Assembly: GCF_031344055.1 (NCBI RefSeq)
Contig: NZ_JADBEN010000001.1
Length of the DNA: 64,000 bases
Direction: 5' to 3' (one strand)
From: Methylobacillus flagellatus_A
Lineage (GTDB): Bacteria > Pseudomonadota > Gammaproteobacteria > Burkholderiales > Methylophilaceae
In this document: positions 8,096 to 16,038 of the stretch, piece by piece
How positions within the stretch are numbered: position 1 is the first letter of the stretch
Layout of the letters: each line of letters begins with the position of its first letter
The notes under the pieces: model-generated
The model's database searches: none
What the model saw: the letters and a program-made list of their open reading frames with translations, nothing else
What the model was told of the DNA's origin: nothing
Position numbers and translations under genes: made by a program

Positions 8096-9335
8096 GTTCT
8101 GTACCGGGGAGTAATTGTCCTTGGTTTAATTGTAATGTGCTGTGCTTGCAGGGCACCAGGCGCGCATCGGGCTGAACTTGCAGAAACCGCGAGACCTGTT
8201 GTTGGTTCTCCTCGTGGAATACCGAGCACGTGGCGTAAAGCAATTTACCACCCTTTGCCAGCAGCCGCCACAAGCCCTGCAATATCACGCGCTGTTGTTC
8301 GGCGAATGCCGCAATGTCCTGCTCCCGCCGCAGCCATTTGATATCCACATGTCTGCGCACGATGCCCGAGGCGGTACAGGGCACATCGGCCAGGATGCGG
8401 TCGTACGGCACGCCGTCCCACCAGTCCTCCGGATTGCCGGCATCGCCTTGCACCAAGTTGGCCGGCAGGTCCAGGCGGTCCAGGTTCTGCCGGACGCGCT
8501 GCAGGCGCTGGGCGTCATTGTCCATGGCAGTCATCTGCACATCGGCCAGTTCCAGGACATGGCCGGTCTTGCCGCCAGGCGCGCAACAGGCGTCCAGTAC
8601 CCGCATGCCGTCGGCTACATCCAGTTCCAGCGCGGCAAACTGGGCGCCCCAGTCCTGTACCGACGCCCGGCCTGCGTTGAAACCCGGCAGGCGGCCGACT
8701 GGCACGGCGTGCTCCAGCATGATGGCCTGTTCATCCAGCGCACGGGCATCCAGACCCGCTGCCTGCAAACTTTCCAGGTAGCTTGCCGCATCGCCATGGC
8801 GGCGGTTCACGCGCAAGGTCATGGGCGGATGCTGGTTGCCTGCTTCCAGCATGGACTGCCAATGTTCAGGGTATTGTTGCCGGAGCTTGTTTATCCACCA
8901 TTGCGGGTAGGAGTATTGCGCGGCTTCGTTGTTGGCGAGCCGCTGTTCCAGAGTATCGCGTTGGCGCAGGAAGTTGCGCAGGACGGCATTGACCAGCCCC
9001 TTGGCCCAGGTTTTCCTGGTTTTTGCGGCGGCCAGCACGGCCTGGTTGACCACGGTATGCGCGCCGGCCTTGTCATAGGTAAGCTGGTACAGGCTGACCA
9101 ATAGCAAATGATGGATGAAGGCGTCGCTCAACGGGTGCTGCAGCAATTGCTGCAGCAAGGCCTCGAGCCGCGCGTAGAAGCGCAACGTGCCGTAGGCCAA
9201 GTCCTGGCTGGCGGCACGTTGTTGCGGGGTGATGTCGCGATGATGCTGGAACAGCGTTTCCAGCACTATGGATAGATTGCGTCCATCAAGCACTTGCCCG
9301 ACGGCTTGCGCGGCAAGCTGCTGCGAGACCTGCAC
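8058..9335 (-). CDS. rsmB: 16S rRNA (cytosine-967-C5)-methyltransferase
   Basis: A 425-residue enzyme that methylates C967 of 16S rRNA using S-adenosylmethionine. The N-terminal ~140 residues form a NusB-like RNA-binding domain; the C-terminal Rossmann domain has the SAM loop LDACCAPGGKTGH, the catalytic PC motif (ADVPCTASGIVRRH) and the second catalytic cysteine (YATCSVFHEEN). It starts with GTG (MQVSQQ), 3 bp beyond the htpX stop. It follows fmt and def as in many proteobacteria. A second, distinct RsmB-like gene is present at 31366-32616. Confidence 0.94.
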   Translation of the reverse strand: MQVSQQLAAQAVGQVLDGRNLSIVLETLFQHHRDITPQQRAASQDLAYGTLRFYARLEALLQQLLQHPLSDAFIHHLLLVSLYQLTYDKAGAHTVVNQAVLAAAKTRKTWAKGLVNAVLRNFLRQRDTLEQRLANNEAAQYSYPQWWINKLRQQYPEHWQSMLEAGNQHPPMTLRVNRRHGDAASYLESLQAAGLDARALDEQAIMLEHAVPVGRLPGFNAGRASVQDWGAQFAALELDVADGMRVLDACCAPGGKTGHVLELADVQMTAMDNDAQRLQRVRQNLDRLDLPANLVQGDAGNPEDWWDGVPYDRILADVPCTASGIVRRHVDIKWLRREQDIAAFAEQQRVILQGLWRLLAKGGKLLYATCSVFHEENQQQVSRFLQVQPDARLVPCKHSTLQLNQGQLLPGTEHDGFFYALLQKV

Positions 9336-9338
9336 GGA

Positions 9339-10178
9339 TCAGGCAGCCATCGCCATGAGGCGCTTGATGCGTTCCTCGGTTTGCGGATGAGTGCTGAACA
9401 AGCCCTTGATGCCGTCTGCCGAAAGCGGGTTGATGATCATCATTTGTGCAGTCTCGGGATGCTGCTCGGCAGTTTCCAGCGGAATTTTGTGCGCGTAGTT
9501 GTGTATCTTCTGCAATGCGGCGGCGAGCGCGGTAGGGTCGTTGCAGATGGCCGCGCCGGCACGGTCTGCCTCGAACTCGCGCGCACGCGAGATCGCCATC
9601 TGGATCAGCATGGCCGCGATCGGCGCCACGATCATGATCAGCAGCGCGACAGCCGGATGCACATTGCGGTCACGGCCGTGTGCGAACAGCATGCCGAACT
9701 GCGCAATCGAGGAAATGGCGCCGGCAATGGTGGCGGAAATGGTCGATATGAGCGTATCGCGGTGCTTGACGTGGGCAAGCTCGTGCGCCATGACGCCGCG
9801 CAGCTCGCGCTGGGTGAGGATGCGCATGATGCCGGTGGTCGCCGCTACCGCGGCGTTTTCGGGATTACGCCCAGTCGCGAAAGCGTTGGGCTGGTTCTCG
9901 TCGATGATGTAGACCTTGGGCATGGGCAGCTCGGCGTTCTGCGCCAGCTCGCGCACCATGTTGTAGAACTCGGGAGCCGTATTGGCATCGACCTCGCGCG
10001 CGTTGTACATCTTGAGCACGGCCTTGTCGGAGAACCAGTAGGCATAGATATTCATGGCGCCTGCCAGCAGCAGGGCGATCATCATGCCGCTCGCGCCGCC
10101 CAGCGCTGCGCCCACCGAGCCGAACAGGACGACGATCCCCGCCATGAGGATGGAAGTCTTTAGCCAGTTTCCTACCAT
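9339..10178 (-). CDS. htpX: Membrane zinc metalloprotease HtpX
   Basis: A 279-residue M48-family inner-membrane protease that degrades damaged membrane proteins. There are two membrane spans at the N-terminus (VLFGSVGAALGG and MMIALLLAGAMNIYAY), the zinc-binding HELAH (VMAHELAHVKHRD, about residue 132), a further pair of hydrophobic segments, and the third zinc ligand Glu in SRAREFEADRAG. The length suits HtpX. It lies between fmt and rsmB in a minus-strand run; the 149-bp gap after fmt suggests it may have its own promoter. Heat or envelope-stress control is known for E. coli htpX, but no such promoter was identified here. Confidence 0.94.
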   Translation of the reverse strand: MVGNWLKTSILMAGIVVLFGSVGAALGGASGMMIALLLAGAMNIYAYWFSDKAVLKMYNAREVDANTAPEFYNMVRELAQNAELPMPKVYIIDENQPNAFATGRNPENAAVAATTGIMRILTQRELRGVMAHELAHVKHRDTLISTISATIAGAISSIAQFGMLFAHGRDRNVHPAVALLIMIVAPIAAMLIQMAISRAREFEADRAGAAICNDPTALAAALQKIHNYAHKIPLETAEQHPETAQMMIINPLSADGIKGLFSTHPQTEERIKRLMAMAA

Positions 10179-10327
10179 TGTTTAACACTCCATTCTGAAT
10201 TCATTACGTGCGGCATACGGCCGCAATCTGTCGCTCTTGTTCCCCCACTTAGATAGTGGTCACTAGGAAAAATTCAAGCGGACGGACAGCTTTTTTGCCG
10301 ATGAGGCAGTGCGCAGGATTGATGGCG

Positions 10328-11254
10328 TCAGCCGCCGAACTTGTCGCCCAAATCGAGCGGGTTGCCTGCGAGGAAATCCCTTGCCTTCAGGCGCTTGCCG
10401 CCGGGCAGTTGCAGTTCCTCGATCCTTAGCAGGCCCTGGCCGCATCCCACGAGGATGCCGTCGTCCAGCGACACGATGGCGCCCGGCTCCGCAGCGCCGG
10501 CCACCGCCTGCGCCATCCAGATGCGGCAGGTTTCGCCCTTCAATGTGCTTTGCGCGACGGGAAACGGGTTGAAGGCGCGCACTTGCCGTGACAACTCCTC
10601 TGCGCTCTTGCGCCAGTCGATGGCAGCCTCCGTCTTCTGCAGCTTTTCCGCATAAGTGACGAGCGCTTCGTCCTGAGGCTTGGCTTCCAGCTTGCCTTCC
10701 TGTTCGAGCCTGTCCATGGCCTGCAGCATGAGTTCGGCGCCTATGCGCGCGAGTCCGTCATGCAGGGTTTGGGCAGTATCCTGCTCGGTGATGGGCAGCG
10801 AACCGCGCAGTATCATCGCGCCTGCATCCAGCGCCGGTACGACCTCCATGATGGTGACGCCGGTTTCCTTGTCCCCGGCGAGCAGGGAGCGCTGGATGGG
10901 GGCTGCGCCGCGCCAGCGCGGCAATAACGATGCGTGGATGTTGTAGCAGCCGTGGCGCGGCATATTAAGCACGGCGGTCGGGATGATGAGCCCGTAGGCT
11001 GCCACTACGAGGGCGTCGGCGTTCTCTTGCGCGATCCTGGCCTGGACGGCTTCATCCTTGAGCGTTTCCGGTTGAAATACCGGAATGCCGTGCTCCAGCG
11101 CGAGGCTTTTGACCGGGCTGGGCTTCAGTTTCATGCCCCGGCCTGCGGGACGGTCGGGCTGGGTCAGCACCAGGCTGACTTCATGGGATGACTGAATCAG
11201 GGCTGCCAGTGCTGGCACTGCGAATTCCGGAGTCCCGGCATAGATGATTTTCAT
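10328..11254 (-). CDS. fmt: Methionyl-tRNA formyltransferase
   Basis: A 308-residue enzyme that formylates initiator Met-tRNA with 10-formyltetrahydrofolate. The true start is the ATG at 11254 (MKIIYAGTPEFAVPAL), the conserved N-terminus of the family; the open frame runs further upstream without homology. Other marks are the folate-site SLLPRWRGAAPIQ with catalytic N/H region (CYNIHASLLP), GVTIMEV, and the C-terminal OB-like tRNA-binding domain starting near residue 205 (RVRAFNPFP-type segment). It starts 10 bp after the def stop, giving the usual def-fmt operon. Confidence 0.95.
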   Translation of the reverse strand: MKIIYAGTPEFAVPALAALIQSSHEVSLVLTQPDRPAGRGMKLKPSPVKSLALEHGIPVFQPETLKDEAVQARIAQENADALVVAAYGLIIPTAVLNMPRHGCYNIHASLLPRWRGAAPIQRSLLAGDKETGVTIMEVVPALDAGAMILRGSLPITEQDTAQTLHDGLARIGAELMLQAMDRLEQEGKLEAKPQDEALVTYAEKLQKTEAAIDWRKSAEELSRQVRAFNPFPVAQSTLKGETCRIWMAQAVAGAAEPGAIVSLDDGILVGCGQGLLRIEELQLPGGKRLKARDFLAGNPLDLGDKFGG

Positions 11255-11264
11255 GGAAAGTCGA

Positions 11265-11768
11265 TCAGGCGCGCTCGCGCTGGCGTTTCTTGAGTTTGTT
11301 CTTGATGCGGTTCTGCTTGAGGCCGGACAGGTATTCGACAAACACCTTGCCCAGCAGGTGGTCTATCTCGTGCTGGATGCAGACTGCCAGCAAGCCGTCC
11401 GCTTGCAGCGTGAACGGTTTGCCATGTTCGTCCAGGGCTTCGACCGTGATTTCTGCCGCGCGCGTCACGGTTTCGTAGAAGCCGGGCACGGAAAGGCAGC
11501 CCTCTTCGTAATCCTGGCTGCCGCACTTGGTGAGGATCTTGGGGTTGATGAACACCTGCAGCGCGGACTTGTCCTCGGACAGGTCCATTACGATCACCTG
11601 CTTGTGCACGTCGACCTGGGTTGCGGCCAGGCCGATGCCAGGCGCGTCGTACATGGTCTCGGCCATGTCGCGCACCAGTTGCCTGATGTCGTCATTGACT
11701 TCTTCCACTGGGGCTGCCACTTTGTGCAGGCGCGGATCGGGGTAGGTCAGGATGTCTAGAATTGCCAT
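11265..11768 (-). CDS. def: Peptide deformylase
   Basis: A 167-residue metalloenzyme that removes the formyl group from nascent proteins. All three family motifs are present: GIGLAATQV (motif I), EEGCLSVPG with the metal-binding Cys (motif II), and QHEIDHLLGKVF, an HEXXH site (motif III). It is the first gene of the def-fmt pair and the promoter-proximal gene of the whole minus-strand run down to ntrX. The 94-bp AT-rich gap to the divergent LysM gene should contain both promoters. Confidence 0.97.
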   Translation of the reverse strand: MAILDILTYPDPRLHKVAAPVEEVNDDIRQLVRDMAETMYDAPGIGLAATQVDVHKQVIVMDLSEDKSALQVFINPKILTKCGSQDYEEGCLSVPGFYETVTRAAEITVEALDEHGKPFTLQADGLLAVCIQHEIDHLLGKVFVEYLSGLKQNRIKNKLKKRQRERA

Positions 11769-11862
11769 AGAACGCTTGCTTGATTAATAGATTGAATGCA
11801 GAATCCAGTGCAAGTTACAGAATATTAAATGAATCCTTACGCCTGCCGTTAAGATATACATT

Positions 11863-12921
11863 ATGTATAAACACATTATAACGCTGCTCATGCTTTGTTG
11901 CCCGATTTTGCCTGTCATGGCGGACGAGGTAAAGCTGCAAGCCAATCATCCTGATCGCTATGTTGTCGTCAAAGGCGATACCTTGTGGGGAATTTCGGGG
12001 CGTTTCCTCAAGGACCCGTGGCAGTGGCCGCAGGTATGGAAAATGAATCGCGAGCAGATCAAGAACCCGCATTTGATCTATCCCGGCGATGTGGTGGTGC
12101 TGGATGTGAGCAGCGGTTCGCCGGAATTGCGCCTGCTGCGCGAGACGGTGGCCAACCCCGAGGTCAGCCTGTCGCCGGGCATCCGCAGCGAAAAGCTCGA
12201 AGCCGAGGCGATTCCCGCCATTTCGCCCAGCGTCATCGCGCCTTTCCTCAGCCAGCCGCTGATTATCGAGAATGACGGGCTCAAGGATGCGCCAAGCATA
12301 GTCGCGGGGCCGGAGAATCGCGTGGTGCTGAGCCCCGGTTCGCGCGTCTATGTCGACAAGATTACGGAAGGGGAAGGCACGCTGTGGAATATCTACCGCA
12401 CAGGCAAGACCTACATCGACCCCGAGACCAAGGCCGTGCTCGGCACGGAGGCGATCTATCTGGGCGACGCCAGGATCACCAAGTATGGCGAACCTGCCAG
12501 CGGCGACATCGTCAGCGCCAAGGAGGAAATTTTTGCCAATGATAAATTAGTGGCAGCGCCTGAGAGCCTGCAAACCAATTTCGTGCCGCAGGCGCCGGAA
12601 GCCGATGTCAAGGGACGCATCCTTTCCATCTATGGCGGGGTGGCCGAAGCCGGGCGGAACACCATCATCGCCATCAGCAAGGGAAGCGACGACGGGCTGG
12701 AGCAAGGACATGTACTCGCCATCAACCGCAACGGCCGGGTGATCAAGAACCCGAAATACGACAAGAAGAACAAGGAGTCGAAAGAGCCTGAGAACATCAA
12801 GCTGCCCAACGAGCGTATCGGGCTGGCCATGGTATTCCGCACTTTCGACAAGATTTCCTACGCCCTCATCATGCAGGCCACCGAACCAGTCAATGTGCTG
12901 GATGTGGTGGAGAAGCCATAG
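11863..12921 (+). CDS. Secreted LysM-domain protein
   Basis: A 352-residue exported protein with a signal peptide (ITLLMLCCPILPVMA, cleavage near residue 20) and one LysM peptidoglycan-binding domain at about residues 30-80 (YVVVKGDTLWGISGRFL...NPHLIYPGDVV). The remainder is a family-specific beta-rich domain without catalytic motif (AGRNTIIAISKGSDDGLEQGHVL near the end). Such proteins sit upstream of dprA in many Betaproteobacteria and diverge from def; a role in cell-wall binding is likely, the exact job unknown. Its TAG stop lies in the sequence ATAG, directly at the possible beginning of dprA. Confidence 0.88.
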   Translation: MYKHIITLLMLCCPILPVMADEVKLQANHPDRYVVVKGDTLWGISGRFLKDPWQWPQVWKMNREQIKNPHLIYPGDVVVLDVSSGSPELRLLRETVANPEVSLSPGIRSEKLEAEAIPAISPSVIAPFLSQPLIIENDGLKDAPSIVAGPENRVVLSPGSRVYVDKITEGEGTLWNIYRTGKTYIDPETKAVLGTEAIYLGDARITKYGEPASGDIVSAKEEIFANDKLVAAPESLQTNFVPQAPEADVKGRILSIYGGVAEAGRNTIIAISKGSDDGLEQGHVLAINRNGRVIKNPKYDKKNKESKEPENIKLPNERIGLAMVFRTFDKISYALIMQATEPVNVLDVVEKP

Positions 12922-12968
12922 GCGGCACCAGCCATGAAGAAGCCGGGCTCTGGGTCAGCCTGAGCCTG

Positions 12969-14012
12969 GTGCCCGGCCTCGGCAGCCAGGCGTTGTGCCA
13001 ATTGCTGGCGGCCTTCGGCTCCCCCGAACAAATCTACAGCGCCAGCAGGCAACGCCTGCGCGGCATTGTGCCGGACGCCGTGGCGAATGCCATCGCGAGC
13101 GGCCCCGATCCCGGGCAACAGGCTGTCATCTCTGCCTGGCTGCAGCAGCCGGGAAACCACTTGGTGACTCTCGCGGACGCATGCTATCCGCAATCCCTGC
13201 TCGATATCCCCAACCCTCCGCCGCTGCTTTATGCAAAGGGCCGGCCGGAGCTGCTCAATATGCCGTCGATCGCGGTGGTGGGCAGCCGCAACGCCAGCCC
13301 GCAAGGGGAAAAGAACGCCGAGGATTTTGCGGCTGCCTTGAGCAGGCAGGGCTTGTGCATTGTCAGCGGCATGGCCTTGGGTATCGATGGCGCCGCGCAT
13401 AAAGGCGCCTTGCAGGCCGGCGGCGCTACGGTCGCAGTCGTGGGCACCGGCCTGGATATCGTCTATCCCGCAAGGCATCGCGCGCTGGCGCACCAGATTG
13501 CCGAGCAAGGCCTGATCATTTCGGAGTTTGCATTGGGGACGCCTTCACGCGCGCAGAATTTCCCGCGCCGCAACCGCATCATCAGCGGCCTCAGCCAGGG
13601 CTGCCTGGTGGTCGAGGCCAGCTTGCAGAGCGGATCGTTGATCACGGCGCGGCTTGCGGCGGAGCAGGGGCGCGAAGTGTTCGCGATTCCCGGCTCCATC
13701 CATTCCCCGCATGCCAAGGGGTGCCATCAACTCATCAAGCAGGGCGCGAAACTGGTGGAAAGCATGCGGGATATCCTCGACGAGATGAAAATTTCTCCAT
13801 CTTTACTCCCTGTCTCCTCAGTCATTGAGCGGCCCGTAGAGAATGGTCATGACCCGTTGCTTGAGGCGCTGGGATACGACCCGGCCAGCCTGGATACGCT
13901 GGCCGCAAGAAGCGGCTTGACGACCGAGCGCCTTTCGGCCATGCTGTTGGTGCTGGAGTTGGAAGGTAAGGTAACCTCTCTACCGGGAGGGCGTTTCCAG
14001 CGCATCGCCTAA
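12969..14012 (+). CDS. dprA: DNA processing protein DprA (Smf)
   Basis: DprA loads RecA onto incoming single-stranded DNA during transformation. Seen: a SAM/HhH-like N-terminal part, the Rossmann-fold DprA domain (VVGSRNASPQGE; CIVSGMALGIDGAAHKGAL; TVAVVGTGLDIVYPARH; ALGTPSRAQNFPRRNRIISGLS; GSLITARLAAEQGREVFAIPG in pieces) and a C-terminal winged-helix DML1-like domain. The listed start is the GTG at 12969 (VPGLG), yet conserved-looking sequence continues in frame upstream (LWVSLSL before it) to an ATA at 12918 that overlaps the LysM stop; no ATG, GTG or TTG occurs in that stretch. The real start is therefore uncertain. Confidence 0.9.
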   Translation: MPGLGSQALCQLLAAFGSPEQIYSASRQRLRGIVPDAVANAIASGPDPGQQAVISAWLQQPGNHLVTLADACYPQSLLDIPNPPPLLYAKGRPELLNMPSIAVVGSRNASPQGEKNAEDFAAALSRQGLCIVSGMALGIDGAAHKGALQAGGATVAVVGTGLDIVYPARHRALAHQIAEQGLIISEFALGTPSRAQNFPRRNRIISGLSQGCLVVEASLQSGSLITARLAAEQGREVFAIPGSIHSPHAKGCHQLIKQGAKLVESMRDILDEMKISPSLLPVSSVIERPVENGHDPLLEALGYDPASLDTLAARSGLTTERLSAMLLVLELEGKVTSLPGGRFQRIA

Positions 14013-14113
14013 TTCTGTGAACAATATCAACACAACGTCATGGCGATTCCCAAGATCTGCCAAGTGAGTGGATATATCACAGGGTCACCCGGGTCATTTT
14101 GATTGGGGAATGT

Positions 14114-14566
14114 ATGTTCGAAGTCCTGGTGTATATGTTTGAAAACTACTTTGAGTCAGATATCCATCCCGACCACGAAACACTTTCTAAAGAATTATTC
14201 GCAGCAGGTTTTGACCAGGAAGACATCAATGGCGCTTTTGATTGGTACAGCGCCTTGGAGTCGATGTCCGAAGGTGATGAGGCGCAGCTTGGCACCGCCG
14301 GACTCCGTATCTATAGCGAAGCCGAGACCAAGAAGCTAAGCGCCGACAGCCTGAGCTTCATGATGTTTCTCGAGCAGGCCAAGGTATTGACGCCAGCCCA
14401 GCGCGAATTGGTGATCGACCGGGCGATGGCATTGTCGCAGCCCGAAATCGGCCTGGAGGAGACGCGCTGGATCGTATTGATGGCGTTGTGGAACCAGGAC
14501 AAGGCAAGCGATTACCTGTTTGTCGAGGACGCCATGTTCAACGACAATCGCCCTACCTTGCACTAA
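14114..14566 (+). CDS. smg: Smg family protein (DUF494)
   Basis: A 150-residue acidic, mostly helical protein of the Smg/DUF494 family, recognised by its opening MFEVLVYMFENYFES and by the typical LEETRWIVLMAL near the end. The ATG at 14114 has a GGGGAA ribosome site five bases upstream. Function is unresolved; the gene is conserved downstream of dprA and often precedes topA, but here topA lies elsewhere (52.4 kb) and metF converges instead. No catalytic or membrane motif is visible. Confidence 0.92.
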   Translation: MFEVLVYMFENYFESDIHPDHETLSKELFAAGFDQEDINGAFDWYSALESMSEGDEAQLGTAGLRIYSEAETKKLSADSLSFMMFLEQAKVLTPAQRELVIDRAMALSQPEIGLEETRWIVLMALWNQDKASDYLFVEDAMFNDNRPTLH

Positions 14567-14618
14567 GGCGGTATTACCTATCTTGAATCCGGAGGCTGTC
14601 CGGCCTCCGGCAAAACTG

Positions 14619-15461
14619 TTATTTCTCCCCTGCGCCCAGTTGCTCAAGAATGGAGCTGATAGTGCCTGCCTGGTTCAGCGTGTAGAAATGCAGCCCCGGC
14701 GCGCCACCTGCAAGCAGCTGTTCGCATAGGTCCTCGACCACTTCGGCGCCGAAAGCGCGCAATGAGGCGAGATCGTCGCCGTAGTCCTGCAACCTCAACC
14801 TCAGCCAGCGCGGGATTTCCGCGCCGCACACGCTGGAAAAGCGCGCGAGCTGGGTGAAGTTGTAGATCGGCATGATGCCCGGCACGATCGGGATGGCGAC
14901 GCCCGATTTCTCGCACTGGTCCACGAAGCGGAAATAGGCATCCGCATTATAGAAATATTGCGTGATGGCGGTATCGGCGCCCGCATCCACTTTTTGCTTG
15001 AAATGCCTGAGGTCCGCGCTGGGCGATGAGGATTCCGGGTGAAATTCCGGGTAGGCCGCCACCTCGATCTGGAACCAGTCGCCGGTTTCGGCGCGGATGA
15101 AGGCCACCAGTTCGCTGGCGTAGCGGAAATCGCCGGCGCTGACTTCGCCGGAGGGAATGTCTCCGCGCAATGCCACCAGGCGCTTGATGCCTTGCTGCTT
15201 GTATTGTTCGAGCAGGGCGCGGATTTCCGCCTTGTCGGCCGAAATGCAGGATAGGTGCGGCGCGCCTTCGTATCCGGCCTGCTGGATATCGATCACGGTT
15301 TCCAGGGTGCGGTCGCGCGTGGAGCCGCCTGCGCCGAAAGTGACCGAGAAGAACTTGGGGTTGAATACGGCAAGCTGGTCGCGCGCGGCGCGCAGCTTTG
15401 CCATGCCTTCTGCCGTTTTGGGCGGGAAAAACTCGAAACTGATGGTAAGGGCAGTTTTCAT
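14619..15461 (-). CDS. metF: 5,10-methylenetetrahydrofolate reductase
   Basis: A 280-residue flavoenzyme that makes 5-methyl-THF for methionine synthesis. The TIM-barrel markers are SFEFFPPKT at the N-terminus (catalytic Glu), SVTFGAGGSTRD, a central ALRGDIP, and DAGADTAITQYFYN plus PIVPGIMP for FAD and folate binding. It is the last gene of the minus-strand set ahcY - YvlD-type protein - metF, all serving one-carbon/methyl metabolism. The 142-bp upstream gap contains a family-2 repeat and may hold its own promoter. Confidence 0.96.
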   Translation of the reverse strand: MKTALTISFEFFPPKTAEGMAKLRAARDQLAVFNPKFFSVTFGAGGSTRDRTLETVIDIQQAGYEGAPHLSCISADKAEIRALLEQYKQQGIKRLVALRGDIPSGEVSAGDFRYASELVAFIRAETGDWFQIEVAAYPEFHPESSSPSADLRHFKQKVDAGADTAITQYFYNADAYFRFVDQCEKSGVAIPIVPGIMPIYNFTQLARFSSVCGAEIPRWLRLRLQDYGDDLASLRAFGAEVVEDLCEQLLAGGAPGLHFYTLNQAGTISSILEQLGAGEK

Positions 15462-15521
15462 TTAAAAACCATGCGAATGCGTTGTTAATAGTGTGGCTTG
15501 GATGGTTAGCAAAACTCAGTG

Positions 15522-15567
15522 AAGCAATCCTGGCTAGACGCCCCGCCGCAGGCAGTACAAGTAGTAC
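15522..15567. repeat. Short interspersed repeat, copy A (family 2)
   Basis: A 46-nt block between metF and the YvlD-type gene that aligns without gaps to 20933-20978: AAGCAATCCTGG at the outer end, a less conserved middle, and a palindromic GTAC...GTAC core at the inner end. By manual count 32 of 46 positions agree. Two copies in one window suggest a genome-wide family, but the evidence is limited to this pair. Confidence 0.45.
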
Positions 15568-15603
15568 GGCAGGGCAATGCCAGGAGAGTCTTGTTGGCCG
15601 TTC

Positions 15604-15951
15604 TTAATCCTTGGTGCCCAGTATCAGGGAGATGAGCGCCCATGAAATCAGGCTGTAGAGCACTGCGCCCAGGATGCCGCCCAGCAACGTCTGCACTTCG
15701 AAACCGCTCAGTATGTGGCCGACGAAAAGGAACAGCAGGCCGTTGATGACAAGCAGGAACAAGCCCAGCGTCAGCACTGTGACCGGCAGTGTCAGGACGA
15801 CCAAGATGGGCCGGATCAGCAGATTGACCAAGCCGATCACCGCAGCGGCGATCAAGGCGCTGCCCAGGCCTGATACGTGGATGGACGGAATAAGGTAAGC
15901 CACTGCGAGCAGGGCCAGGGCGTTGAGCAACCACACGATCAAGAGTTTCAT
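15604..15951 (-). CDS. Small four-helix membrane protein (YvlD / 'phage holin family 4' type)
   Basis: A 115-residue, almost wholly hydrophobic protein with four predicted membrane spans (LLIVWLLNALALLAVAYLI; ALIAAAVIGLVNLLI; VLTLGLFLLVINGLLFLFV; ILGAVLYSLISWALISLIL in outline) and the family motif GLVNLLIRPILVVLTLPVT. Such proteins are annotated as holin superfamily IV but are chromosomal envelope proteins in most bacteria. An AAGGAGAAT ribosome site precedes the ATG. It lies between ahcY and metF, a position seen in other Betaproteobacteria; a direct role in the methyl cycle is not evident. Confidence 0.85.
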   Translation of the reverse strand: MKLLIVWLLNALALLAVAYLIPSIHVSGLGSALIAAAVIGLVNLLIRPILVVLTLPVTVLTLGLFLLVINGLLFLFVGHILSGFEVQTLLGGILGAVLYSLISWALISLILGTKD

Positions 15952-16012
15952 ATTGCTATTCTCCTTGAATATGCCCGGTGCTGCTGGGCTAGTTGAGCGA
16001 AAAACGTGCAGT

Positions 16013-16031
16013 GCCCGGCATGGAGCCGGGC
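16013..16031 (-). terminator. GC-rich hairpin downstream of ahcY
   Basis: GCCCGGC at 16013-16019 pairs with GCCGGGC at 16025-16031 around a 5-nt loop, starting 8 bases after the ahcY stop. On the minus strand the nearest T-run follows about 9 bases on, so it is at best an imperfect terminator that could give partial read-through to the next two genes. Confidence 0.45.
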
Positions 16032-16038
16032 GTCGTAC

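Noticed and set aside
15604..15951. Prophage remnant suggested by the 'phage holin' resemblance
   Set aside because: The family is a chromosomal membrane protein family, and no other phage gene, integrase or att-like repeat is near.
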